A stretch of 64,000 bases of DNA from Streptomyces sp. SS1-1 (GTDB lineage: Bacteria > Actinomycetota > Actinomycetes > Streptomycetales > Streptomycetaceae): the NCBI RefSeq assembly GCF_008973465.1, contig NZ_WBXN01000004.1, forward strand, positions 3,202,501 to 3,266,500, written 5' to 3'. Below the pieces are notes generated by a model. It worked only from the letters and a program-made list of their open reading frames with translations, made no database searches and was not told the origin of the DNA. A program made the position numbers and the translations under genes. Below are positions 30,076-37,405 of the stretch, in pieces (the stretch's first letter is position 1; each line of letters starts with the position of its first letter).

Positions 30076-30513
30076 TTACAGGTGTGCGAGCTTCTCCAGC
30101 ACGGGGGCGGCGGCGCGCAGCGTCGCCCACTCCTCCTCGTCGAGTCCCTCGACGAGGGTGGCCAGGAAGGCGTTCCGCTTGGTGCGGCTCTCGGCGAGCA
30201 TCGTCTCGGCCTGCTCGGTCTTCGAGACGACCTTCTGTCGCCGGTCCTCCGGGTGCGGCTCCAGCCGGACCAGGCCCTTGGCCTCCAGCAGGGCGACGAT
30301 GCGGGTCATCGACGGCGGCTGGACGTGCTCCTTGCGGGCCAGCTCACCGGGGGTGGCGCTGCCGCAGAGGGAGAGGGTGCCGAGCACCGACATCTCGGTG
30401 GGGCTCAGCGACTCGTCGACCCGCTGGTGCTTGAGCCGGCGGGAGAGGCGCATGACCCCGGAGCGCAGGGAGTTCACGGCGGCAGCGTCGTCGCCATGGG
30501 TGAGGTCCGACAT
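30076..30513 (-). CDS. MarR-family repressor
   Basis: 145 aa. The winged helix shows L-S-P-T-E-M-S-V-L-G-T-L, P-G-E-L-A-R-K-E-H-V-Q-P-P-S-M-T-R-I-V-A-L-L-E, and the wing R-R-Q-K-V-V-S. It probably represses itself and the MFS exporter that follows. The ATG at 30513 is preferred because TACGCT lies 7 nt upstream (leaderless); an ATG at 30519 adds two residues. The dyad at 30519-30544 overlaps this promoter. Confidence 0.88.
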   Translation of the reverse strand: MSDLTHGDDAAAVNSLRSGVMRLSRRLKHQRVDESLSPTEMSVLGTLSLCGSATPGELARKEHVQPPSMTRIVALLEAKGLVRLEPHPEDRRQKVVSKTEQAETMLAESRTKRNAFLATLVEGLDEEEWATLRAAAPVLEKLAHL

Positions 30514-30518
30514 GTTCA

Positions 30519-30544
30519 TTAGCGTAACTCATTACTCTGGCTAA
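30519..30544. promoter_or_regulatory. Nested dyad at the marR promoter, likely MarR operator
   Basis: An outer repeat TTAGC (30519-30523) / GCTAA (30540-30544) encloses an inner one, GTAA (30524-30527) / TTAC (30532-30535). The site is AT-rich for this genome and covers the predicted -10 of marR. This is the usual layout for MarR autorepression. Confidence 0.55.
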
Positions 30545-30667
30545 ATACCACTCGGGATGCCCCCCGTCCCCCGTGACTCCCGCCACGTCATCCCGTCTTC
30601 ACTCATATGGGTGATCCAGCGGCGGAACGTGACACGTCATGCCGGAAGGTGCCGCGACCCTCTTCGC

Positions 30668-30850
30668 ATGGGGACCAGCGTGCTCAGCCTGCGGATGGAC
30701 CACGAGCTGCTCGACCGGCTGCGCGAGCATGCCGCGAAAAGAGGGATGAGCGTCCAGGACTATGTCGTCCGGACGCTCATCCGCGATGACTTCGACGAGC
30801 GGTTCAAGACCGCCGTCGAGGAGACCGAGAGGTTCTACGGCGTCACGTGA
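30668..30850 (+). CDS. Small ribbon-helix-helix-like protein
   Basis: 60 aa. V-L-S-L-R-M-D-H-E-L-L-D-R-L-R-E-H-A-A-K-R-G-M-S-V-Q-D-Y-V fits the beta-helix-helix pattern of CopG/Arc/MetJ DNA-binding proteins, here with an acidic C-terminal tail (about 40-60). Such proteins are often antitoxins, but no toxin gene is adjacent. The ATG at 30668 opens directly onto the beta strand. Its 3' end overlaps the convergent purine permease by 8 bp. A GACCCT hexamer lies 6 nt before the start. Confidence 0.7.
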   Translation: MGTSVLSLRMDHELLDRLREHAAKRGMSVQDYVVRTLIRDDFDERFKTAVEETERFYGVT

Positions 30851-32294
30851 GGCCCAGCGCCGGCATCAGGTAGTAGAAGCCGAACACCGCCGCCACCACG
30901 TACATCGCGGCCGGGACCTCCCGGCCGCGCCCGGCGGCGAGCCGCAGGACCGCGAAGGTGATGAAGCCCATGCCGATGCCGTTGGTGATCGAGTAGGTGA
31001 ACGGCATCATCACCATGGTCACGAAGGCCGGGATGGCGATCGTGTAGTCGGCCCAGTCGATCTCCTTGACGGAGTTCGCGAGGATCAGGAAGCCCACCGC
31101 GAGCAGGGCCGGGGTGGCCGCCTGGGACGGCACCATCGTGGCGATCGGCGTGAGGAACAGCGCCACACCGAACAGACCGCCGGTGACGACGTTGGCGAGG
31201 CCCGTCCGGGCACCCTCGCCCACGCCGGCCGTGGACTCCACGAACGCCGTGGTGGCCGAGGAGGAGCTGGCGCCGCCCGCGGCGACGGCGAGGCCGTCGA
31301 CGAACAGCACCTTGTTGATGCCCGGCATCTGGCCGCGGGCGTCGGTCAGCTTCGCCTCGTCGCTGACGCCCATGATCGTGCCCATGGCGTCGAAGAAGCA
31401 GGACAGCAGGACGGTGAAGACGAAGAGGACGCCGGTCAGCACGCCGACCTTGCCGAAGCCGCCGAACAGGCTGACCTCGCCGATCAGGCCGAAGTCGGGA
31501 CTGGCGACCGGGTTGCCGGGCCACTTCGGGGTGGTCAGGCCCCAGGACGGCACCGTCGCGACGGCCTCGATGACGACGGCGACCACGGTCATCGCGACGA
31601 TCGAGATGAGGATCGCGCCGGGGACCTTGCGGACGATCAGCGCGAGGGTGAGCAGCGCGCCGAGGACGAAGACCAGCACGGGCCAGCCGTTGAGGTGCCC
31701 GCCGGTGCCGAGCTGGAGCGGGACCGTGGTCTGGGCGACGTCCGGGATACGGGTGACGAAGCCGGAGTCGACCAGGCCGATCAGCATGATGAACAGGCCG
31801 ATACCGATGGAGATGGCCTTGCGCAGGCCGAACGGCACGGCGTTCATGACGCGCTCGCGCAGACCGGTGGCGACGAGCAGCATGACCACGAAGCCCGCCA
31901 GGACCACCATGCCCATCGCGTCGGGCCAGGACATGCGCGGGGCGAGCTGGAGGGCGACGACGGAGTTCACGCCGAGGCCGGCGGCGAGCGCGATCGGCAC
32001 ATTGCCGATGACACCCATCAGCAGGGTGCTGAAGGCGGCCGTGACCGCGGTCGCGGTGACCAGCTGGCCGTTGTCGAGCTGATGCCCGTACATGTCCTTC
32101 GCGCTGCCCAGGATGATCGGGTTCAGCACGATGATGTACGCCATCGCGAAGAAGGTGGCGAGACCGCCGCGGATCTCGCGCGGCAGGGAGCTGCCGCGTT
32201 CGGAGATCTTGAAGAAGCGGTCGAGTGCGCCGTAGGTGGGCCCGGCTCCCGGCTGTTCAGGGGTGGGGGCCTTGGCAGGAGCCGAGGTGGACAT
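30843..32294 (-). CDS. AzgA/PbuG-type hypoxanthine/guanine permease (NCS2-like)
   Basis: 483 aa with about 12-14 membrane helices. Family features: E-I-R-G-G-L-A-T-F-F-A-M-A-Y-I-I-V-L-N-P in helix 1, A-L-A-A-G-L-G-V-N-S, G-L-R-K-A-I-S-I-G-I-G-L-F, and the substrate region F-F-D-A-M-G-T-I-M-G-V with A-A-G-G-A-S-S-S-S-A-T-T-A-F-V-E-S-T-A-G-V-G. It imports purine bases with protons. ATG at 32294, AGGA further upstream. An AT-rich stretch around 32341-32360 probably holds the promoter. Confidence 0.88.
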   Translation of the reverse strand: MSTSAPAKAPTPEQPGAGPTYGALDRFFKISERGSSLPREIRGGLATFFAMAYIIVLNPIILGSAKDMYGHQLDNGQLVTATAVTAAFSTLLMGVIGNVPIALAAGLGVNSVVALQLAPRMSWPDAMGMVVLAGFVVMLLVATGLRERVMNAVPFGLRKAISIGIGLFIMLIGLVDSGFVTRIPDVAQTTVPLQLGTGGHLNGWPVLVFVLGALLTLALIVRKVPGAILISIVAMTVVAVVIEAVATVPSWGLTTPKWPGNPVASPDFGLIGEVSLFGGFGKVGVLTGVLFVFTVLLSCFFDAMGTIMGVSDEAKLTDARGQMPGINKVLFVDGLAVAAGGASSSSATTAFVESTAGVGEGARTGLANVVTGGLFGVALFLTPIATMVPSQAATPALLAVGFLILANSVKEIDWADYTIAIPAFVTMVMMPFTYSITNGIGMGFITFAVLRLAAGRGREVPAAMYVVAAVFGFYYLMPALGLT

Positions 32295-32412
32295 GCTTTT
32301 GGTGTTTCCTACGAAGAGAAGTGGTCAGACTCAAACCGTTTCAGTATGAACATATAAAGCCGGGAAGAGCCATCTCCGCGCGTAGACCTGATCACCTCGT
32401 AAGCTGTGTCGC

Positions 32413-32712
32413 ATGGCGAAGTGGACCCCCAAGCACGAGGCGCCGGAGCCCCTGGAGGGCCCCGTCGTCGCGACCATCACCGGCGGCACCATCATCTGGT
32501 TCGTCCTCTTCGTCGTGCAGCTGCCGTTCTACGGCTGGTTCGACGACCACGGGCACACCTGGTGGGTGTGGACCTGCCTGGCCGGCGGCGGCCTCGGACT
32601 CATCGGCATCTGGTACGTCCGCAAGCGCGACGCCGCCATCAAGCGGGCGGAGGCGGAGCGGGGGACCACCGGCGCGCGCACCGAGCAGCCCACCGCCCCC
32701 TCCGCCGAGTAG
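32413..32712 (+). CDS. DUF2530 membrane protein
   Basis: 99 aa with two membrane helices (about 23-40 and 50-66), a charged start P-K-H-E-A-P-E-P-L-E-G-P and a basic/acidic tail. The DUF2530 family is conserved in actinobacteria and of unknown function. TAAGCT (32400-32405) lies 7 nt before the ATG and no Shine-Dalgarno sequence is present, so leaderless translation is likely. It precedes the ctpE-like gene by 97 bp. Confidence 0.8.
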   Translation: MAKWTPKHEAPEPLEGPVVATITGGTIIWFVLFVVQLPFYGWFDDHGHTWWVWTCLAGGGLGLIGIWYVRKRDAAIKRAEAERGTTGARTEQPTAPSAE

Positions 32713-32809
32713 CGGCCGTACACCCCTGGTACGACCCCGCTCCTCCCCCGGTCGGAACTTCCGCCCACTCGGCGGGTGAACTCCCCGCTCCGCACGTACC
32801 GTCGAAGGC

Positions 32810-35206
32810 ATGACGCATGCCGACGCGGGCACCGATGTCAACCATTCCGTGCACAGCGCCTCCGTCACCGTCGCGGCGAGCGGACTCACCGCGGCCGAGG
32901 TGGCCGAACGGGTCGCGCGGGGAGCCGTCAACGACGTACCGGTGCGCAGCAGCCGGTCGATGGCGGAGATCGTCCGCGCCAACGTCTTCACCCGGTTCAA
33001 CGCGATCATCGGCGTGCTCTGGCTGATCATGCTGTTCGTCGCACCGATCCAGGACAGCCTGTTCGGGTTCGTCATCCTCGCCAACACCGGCATCGGGATC
33101 GTCCAGGAGTGGCGGGCCAAGAAGACCCTGGACTCGCTCGCGGTGATCGGCGAGGCACGGCCCACCGTGCGCCGCGACGGGGTGTCGGCCCAGGTCGCGA
33201 CCTCCGGGATCGTCCTCGACGACCTGGTGGAGATCGGACCCGGGGACAAGGCCGTCGTCGACGGGGTGTGCGTCGAGGCCGACGGGCTGGAGATCGACGA
33301 GTCGCTGCTCACCGGCGAGGCCGACCCCGTGGTCAAACGGCCCGGCGACCCGGTCCTCTCCGGCAGCTTCGTCGTCGCCGGGGGCGGCGCCTTCCAGGCC
33401 ACCAAGGTCGGGCGCGAGGCGTACGCCGCCCAGCTCGCCGAGGAGGCGTCCCGGTTCACGCTCGTCCAGTCCGAACTGCGCTCGGGCATCTCGACGATCC
33501 TCAAGTACGTGACCTGGATGATGGTCCCGGCCGCGATCGGCCTGATCATCACCCAGCTGTTCGTCAAGGAGAACGACCTCGACGACTCGATCGCCCGGAC
33601 CGTCGGCGGCATCGTGCCCATGGTCCCGGAGGGGCTCGTGCTGCTGACCTCCGTCGCCTTCGCCATCGGCGTCGTCCGGCTGGGCCGCAGACAGTGCCTG
33701 GTGCAGGAGCTGCCCGCCATCGAGGGCCTGGCCCGCGTCGACACCGTCTGCCTCGACAAGACCGGCACCCTCACCGAGGGCGGCATGGACGTCACCGCGC
33801 TGCGCACCCTGGACGGCTTCGACGAGCCCTACGTCCGCACGGTCCTCGGCGCCCTCGGCGCGTCCGACCCGCGCCCCAACGCCTCGCTCCGGGCGGTCAT
33901 CGCCGCCTTCCCCGACACGGAGGACTGGCGCATCACCGCCGCCCTGCCGTTCTCCTCCGCCCGCAAGTACAGCGGCGCCACCGTCAGCGAGGGCGACGGG
34001 CGGTCCGGCACCTGGCTGCTGGGCGCGCCCGACGTCCTGCTCCCCGACGGGCACCCGGCGCTCGGCGAGACCGACCGGCTGAACGAACAGGGCCTGCGGG
34101 TGCTGCTGCTCGCCCGCGCCGGCCGTGAGCTCGACGATCCCGAGGTCGCCCGGGACGCCGAGCCGGCCGCGCTCGTCGTCCTGGAGCAGCGGCTGCGGCC
34201 CGACGCCGCCGACACCCTGCGCTACTTCGCCGAGCAGGACGTCAAGGCCAAGGTGATCTCCGGGGACAACGCGGTCTCGGTGGGCGCGGTCGCCTCCAAG
34301 CTGGGGCTGGCCGGTACGACCGTCGACGCGCGCCGGCTGCCCCGGGAGCGGGACGAGATGGCGGGCGCCATCGAGGACGCGACCGTCTTCGGGCGGGTCA
34401 CCCCGCAGCAGAAGCGGGACATGGTGGGGGCGCTCCAGTCGCGTGGGCACACCGTCGCGATGACCGGCGACGGCGTGAACGACGTGCTCGCCCTGAAGGA
34501 CGCCGACATCGGGGTGGCCATGGGCTCGGGGTCGGAGGCGACCCGGGCCGTCGCGCAGATCGTGCTGCTGGACAACAGCTTCGCGTCGCTGCCGTCGGTG
34601 GTGGCCGAGGGGCGGCGGGTGATCGGCAACATCACCCGGGTGGCGACCCTGTTCCTGGTCAAGACGGTGTACTCGGTGCTGCTGGCGCTGCTCGTGGTGT
34701 TCTGGCAGGTGGAGTACCCCTTCCTGCCGCGCCATCTGACCCTGCTGTCCACGCTCACCATCGGGGTCCCGGCCTTCTTCCTGGCCCTCGCGCCGAACCG
34801 GGAGCGGGCGCAGCCCCACTTCGTACGGCGGGTCATGCGCTACGCGCTCCCGGGCGGCGTGGTGGCGGGACTGGCGACGTTCGCGACGTATCTGATCGCG
34901 CGTCACCACTACACGGGACCCGACAGCCTGCCCGCGGAGACCAGCGCGGCCACCCTGACCCTGTTCCTGATCTCGATCTGGGTGCTGGCGATCATCGCCC
35001 GCCCCTACACCTGGTGGCGGATCGCGCTGGTGGCCGCGATGGGCTTCGCGTTCCTGCTGGTGCTGGTCGTGCCCTGGCTGCAGGACTTCTTCGCGCTGCG
35101 GCTGGTCGGGATGATGCTGCCGTGGGTCGCGGTCGGCATCGCCGCGGTGGCGGCGGTCGCCCTGGAGTTCCTGTGGAAGTGGGTCGACCGCCGGGTCCCG
35201 TGCTGA
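32810..35206 (+). CDS. P-type cation ATPase, CtpE-like (calcium transport)
   Basis: 798 aa. Actuator motif T-G-E (L-L-T-G-E-A-D-P-V; the usual Ser is Ala), phosphorylation site D-K-T-G-T-L-T in C-L-D-K-T-G-T, hinge G-D-G-V-N-D, and the TM4 motif V-P-E-G-L. Ten membrane helices are compatible. Length and the P-E-G-L motif fit M. tuberculosis CtpE (Rv0908), a calcium transporter. ATG at 32810, with TACCGT 7 nt upstream, suggests a leaderless mRNA. It ends 14 bp from the convergent secreted-protein gene. Confidence 0.85.
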   Translation: MTHADAGTDVNHSVHSASVTVAASGLTAAEVAERVARGAVNDVPVRSSRSMAEIVRANVFTRFNAIIGVLWLIMLFVAPIQDSLFGFVILANTGIGIVQEWRAKKTLDSLAVIGEARPTVRRDGVSAQVATSGIVLDDLVEIGPGDKAVVDGVCVEADGLEIDESLLTGEADPVVKRPGDPVLSGSFVVAGGGAFQATKVGREAYAAQLAEEASRFTLVQSELRSGISTILKYVTWMMVPAAIGLIITQLFVKENDLDDSIARTVGGIVPMVPEGLVLLTSVAFAIGVVRLGRRQCLVQELPAIEGLARVDTVCLDKTGTLTEGGMDVTALRTLDGFDEPYVRTVLGALGASDPRPNASLRAVIAAFPDTEDWRITAALPFSSARKYSGATVSEGDGRSGTWLLGAPDVLLPDGHPALGETDRLNEQGLRVLLLARAGRELDDPEVARDAEPAALVVLEQRLRPDAADTLRYFAEQDVKAKVISGDNAVSVGAVASKLGLAGTTVDARRLPRERDEMAGAIEDATVFGRVTPQQKRDMVGALQSRGHTVAMTGDGVNDVLALKDADIGVAMGSGSEATRAVAQIVLLDNSFASLPSVVAEGRRVIGNITRVATLFLVKTVYSVLLALLVVFWQVEYPFLPRHLTLLSTLTIGVPAFFLALAPNRERAQPHFVRRVMRYALPGGVVAGLATFATYLIARHHYTGPDSLPAETSAATLTLFLISIWVLAIIARPYTWWRIALVAAMGFAFLLVLVVPWLQDFFALRLVGMMLPWVAVGIAAVAAVALEFLWKWVDRRVPC

Positions 35207-35220
35207 GTCGCGGACACGAC

Positions 35221-36129
35221 CTAGCGGACGTCGACGTAGTCGCCGGCGGCGGTGGCGGCCGGGGTCGTCGAGGTGCCCGCGAAGGTGTAGCGGAAGTAGC
35301 CGTCGACGGTGGCGGTGACGGTGGCCTTCAGCTCGCCCGTCCCGTTGGTGGTGACGGTCTTCAGCGTGGTGTAGGTGCTGCTGTTCTTCTTGCGGAACTG
35401 CAGCTTCACCGGCTGGGCGGTGTACCCGTGGTACTTGTTGTCCTCCCAGTTGGCCCGGGAGAGCTTGCCGGTGACCGTGATGGTCTTGCCCTTCTTCACC
35501 GGCTCCGGCGAGGCGTTCACCGTCTGCTTGGAGTAGCGCTGCATGAGCGTGGTGCCCAGGCCGCCCTGGCTCTTGTAGCCGACCTTGGTGATGTCGAAGA
35601 CCTCGGCGTCCGGGTCCTCGCCGTTGAACGCGGTGGCCTCCGCCGACGCCTTCCAGCCGCCGGCGTCGGAGTTGATCAGCTCGCTCTCGGCCGGGTAGAC
35701 GTCGATGGTGCCCTTGCAGGTGGCCGTCGTCGCGGAGGTGGCCGTGCAGGTGGCGCGCTTGTCGCCGTACAGCCGGTTCTCCGGGGCGGCGAAGGAGCCC
35801 TTGTAGAGGATCGGGTCGGTGAAGAAGTCGGCGGCCTTGATGTTCACGTCGGCGCCGTGGGTCAGCGTGTAACTGACGCTCGTGGAGACGTGGTTGGTGG
35901 TGCCCACCTTCACCGTCTTGGCGATCTTGAAGTTGGAGAAGGAGACGTTCAGGGCGTACGGCCTGCCCTCGGCGGCCGCGGCCCGGCCGGTGGCGGCGAG
36001 AGCGGCCCGGCGGACCTTCGCCACGTCCGCGCGGTCCACGGAGGAGCCGTCGGCCTGCGCGGCCGGGACGGCGAGGGCGGAGAGGGCCAGGGCGCCGGAG
36101 ACGGCGGCCACGGTGGCTCTGATGCGCAT
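35221..36129 (-). CDS. Secreted protein, tandem paralogue A
   Basis: 302 aa. Signal peptide about 1-27 (ending P-A-A-Q-A-D-G), then a divergent N-terminal half and a conserved beta-rich C-terminal half with V-K-K-G-K-T-I-T-V-T-G-K-L-S-R-A-N-W, L-Q-F-R-K-K-N-S-S-T-Y-T-T and V-D-G-Y-F-R-Y-T-F-A-G. The latter looks like an Ig-like or bacterial adhesion fold. Two Cys (C-T-A-T ... T-C-K-G) could form a disulfide. Function unknown. The neighbouring gene at 36309 has an almost identical signal sequence. Confidence 0.78.
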   Translation of the reverse strand: MRIRATVAAVSGALALSALAVPAAQADGSSVDRADVAKVRRAALAATGRAAAAEGRPYALNVSFSNFKIAKTVKVGTTNHVSTSVSYTLTHGADVNIKAADFFTDPILYKGSFAAPENRLYGDKRATCTATSATTATCKGTIDVYPAESELINSDAGGWKASAEATAFNGEDPDAEVFDITKVGYKSQGGLGTTLMQRYSKQTVNASPEPVKKGKTITVTGKLSRANWEDNKYHGYTAQPVKLQFRKKNSSTYTTLKTVTTNGTGELKATVTATVDGYFRYTFAGTSTTPAATAAGDYVDVR

Positions 36130-36189
36130 GCGTTCCCCTGGTACGGAAAGGGGCCCCGCTGGTCATGGCGGGGCCCGGATGATCGGGGG

Positions 36190-36212
36190 CCTGTTGACCC
36201 ATGTGATCAGAT
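36190..36212 (-). promoter_or_regulatory. Conserved upstream box of paralogue A
   Basis: CCTGTTGAC-N4-GTGATCAGAT (plus-strand reading), 61 bp before the start. The same box occurs upstream of paralogue B, so the two genes probably share regulation. The factor is unknown. Confidence 0.45.
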
Positions 36213-36268
36213 ACGCGCCCGCCGGTGCCGGTTGTCTCACCGACGGGCCGATTCAGTGACCTTCGTCA

Positions 36269-36297
36269 CCAACCCCCGTGCGGCTCACGGGGGTTGG
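36269..36297 (-). terminator. Terminator after paralogue B
   Basis: CCAACCCCCGTG (36269-36280) pairs with CACGGGGGTTGG (36286-36297) over 5 nt, 11 bp beyond the paralogue B stop on the minus strand. Trailing A/T is minimal. Confidence 0.7.
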
Positions 36298-36308
36298 CGC
36301 TCGAACGG

Positions 36309-37232
36309 CTAGCGGACGTCGACGAAGTCACCCGCGGCGTTGACCGCCGGGGTCGTCGTGGTGCCCGCGAAGGAGTAGCGGAAGTAGCCGTCGACGGTGG
36401 CCTTGACCGTGGTCTTCAGCGCGCCCGTCGAGTTCGACTTGATGGTCTTCACGGTGGTGTAGGTGCTGCTGTTCTTCTTGCGGAACTGCAGCTTCACGGG
36501 CTGGTTCGTGTAGCCGTGGTACTTGCCGTCGTCCCAGTTGGCGCGGGACAGCTTGCCGGTGACCGTGATGGTCTTGCCCTTCTTCACCGGCTCCGGCGTG
36601 GCGTTGACCGTCAGCTTGGAGTAGCGCTGCAGACGGGTGGAGGCCAGGCCGCTCTGCATGGTGAAGCCGACCTGGTCCCAGTCGATGTCGTCCGCCTTCG
36701 GGTCCTGGTCGTTGAAGTCGTAGGCGTAGCCGCCGGCCTTCCACGACGTGGCGTCGGCGAGACTCAGCTCGTACTGCGGGTAGATGTCGAGCGTGCCCTT
36801 GCAGGTGGCGGTCGTCGACGTGGTCGGCGTGCACACCGGCCAGTCGTCGCCCAACAGCACGTTCGTCGCGTCGGCGTAGGACGAGCCGCGGTAGATCTCG
36901 ACGTCCAGGAAGACCTCCGGGGCGTTGAGGTCGAGGTCCGCGGCGTGCGTGACCTTGTACGTCACCGGGACGGTCACCGTGTTCGTGGTGCCCACGACGA
37001 TCGGCTTGCCGTTGTTGACCTTGACGTTGGAGAAGCTCAGGTCCAGGGCGTAGGGCTCGCCCGTGTCGCGGGCGGCGAAGGTGCTGCGGCCGGAGTGACC
37101 GACGGCCTGCACGGCCTCGCGGATCGCGTCCTTGCCGTGCGAAGGACCGCCGTCGGCCTGCGCGGCCGGGACGGCGAGGGCGGAGAGGGCCAGGGCGCCG
37201 GAGACGGCGGCCACAGTGGCTCGAATGCGCAT
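36309..37232 (-). CDS. Secreted protein, tandem paralogue B
   Basis: 307 aa. The first 28 residues are identical to those of paralogue A (36129). The C-terminal 100 residues are also close to A: V-K-K-G-K-T-I-T-V-T-G-K-L-S-R-A-N-W, F-R-K-K-N-S-S-T-Y-T-T-V, F-R-Y-S-F-A-G. The middle differs strongly. Like A it has a two-Cys pair. ATG at 37232 is preceded by GGGGAG. In frame, the sequence continues far upstream without a signal peptide, so the ATG is preferred. Confidence 0.78.
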   Translation of the reverse strand: MRIRATVAAVSGALALSALAVPAAQADGGPSHGKDAIREAVQAVGHSGRSTFAARDTGEPYALDLSFSNVKVNNGKPIVVGTTNTVTVPVTYKVTHAADLDLNAPEVFLDVEIYRGSSYADATNVLLGDDWPVCTPTTSTTATCKGTLDIYPQYELSLADATSWKAGGYAYDFNDQDPKADDIDWDQVGFTMQSGLASTRLQRYSKLTVNATPEPVKKGKTITVTGKLSRANWDDGKYHGYTNQPVKLQFRKKNSSTYTTVKTIKSNSTGALKTTVKATVDGYFRYSFAGTTTTPAVNAAGDFVDVR

Positions 37233-37316
37233 GCGCTCCCCTGGTGGGAAGAGGGCCCGGCCGCGGCCGTCCTCACGGGAGGAGGACGCCGCCGGCCGGC
37301 CCAGGTGATCGTGGAG

Positions 37317-37339
37317 CCTGTTGACTCGCGTGATCAGAT
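37317..37339 (-). promoter_or_regulatory. Conserved upstream box of paralogue B
   Basis: CCTGTTGAC-N4-GTGATCAGAT, identical to the box upstream of paralogue A except for the 4-nt spacer, 85 bp before the start. Confidence 0.45.
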
Positions 37340-37405
37340 CGGCAGCGGATGCGAATGGTTGTACGGGCGGTGAAGATTTTGTGATCACATGACCTTCGGC
37401 GTCCC

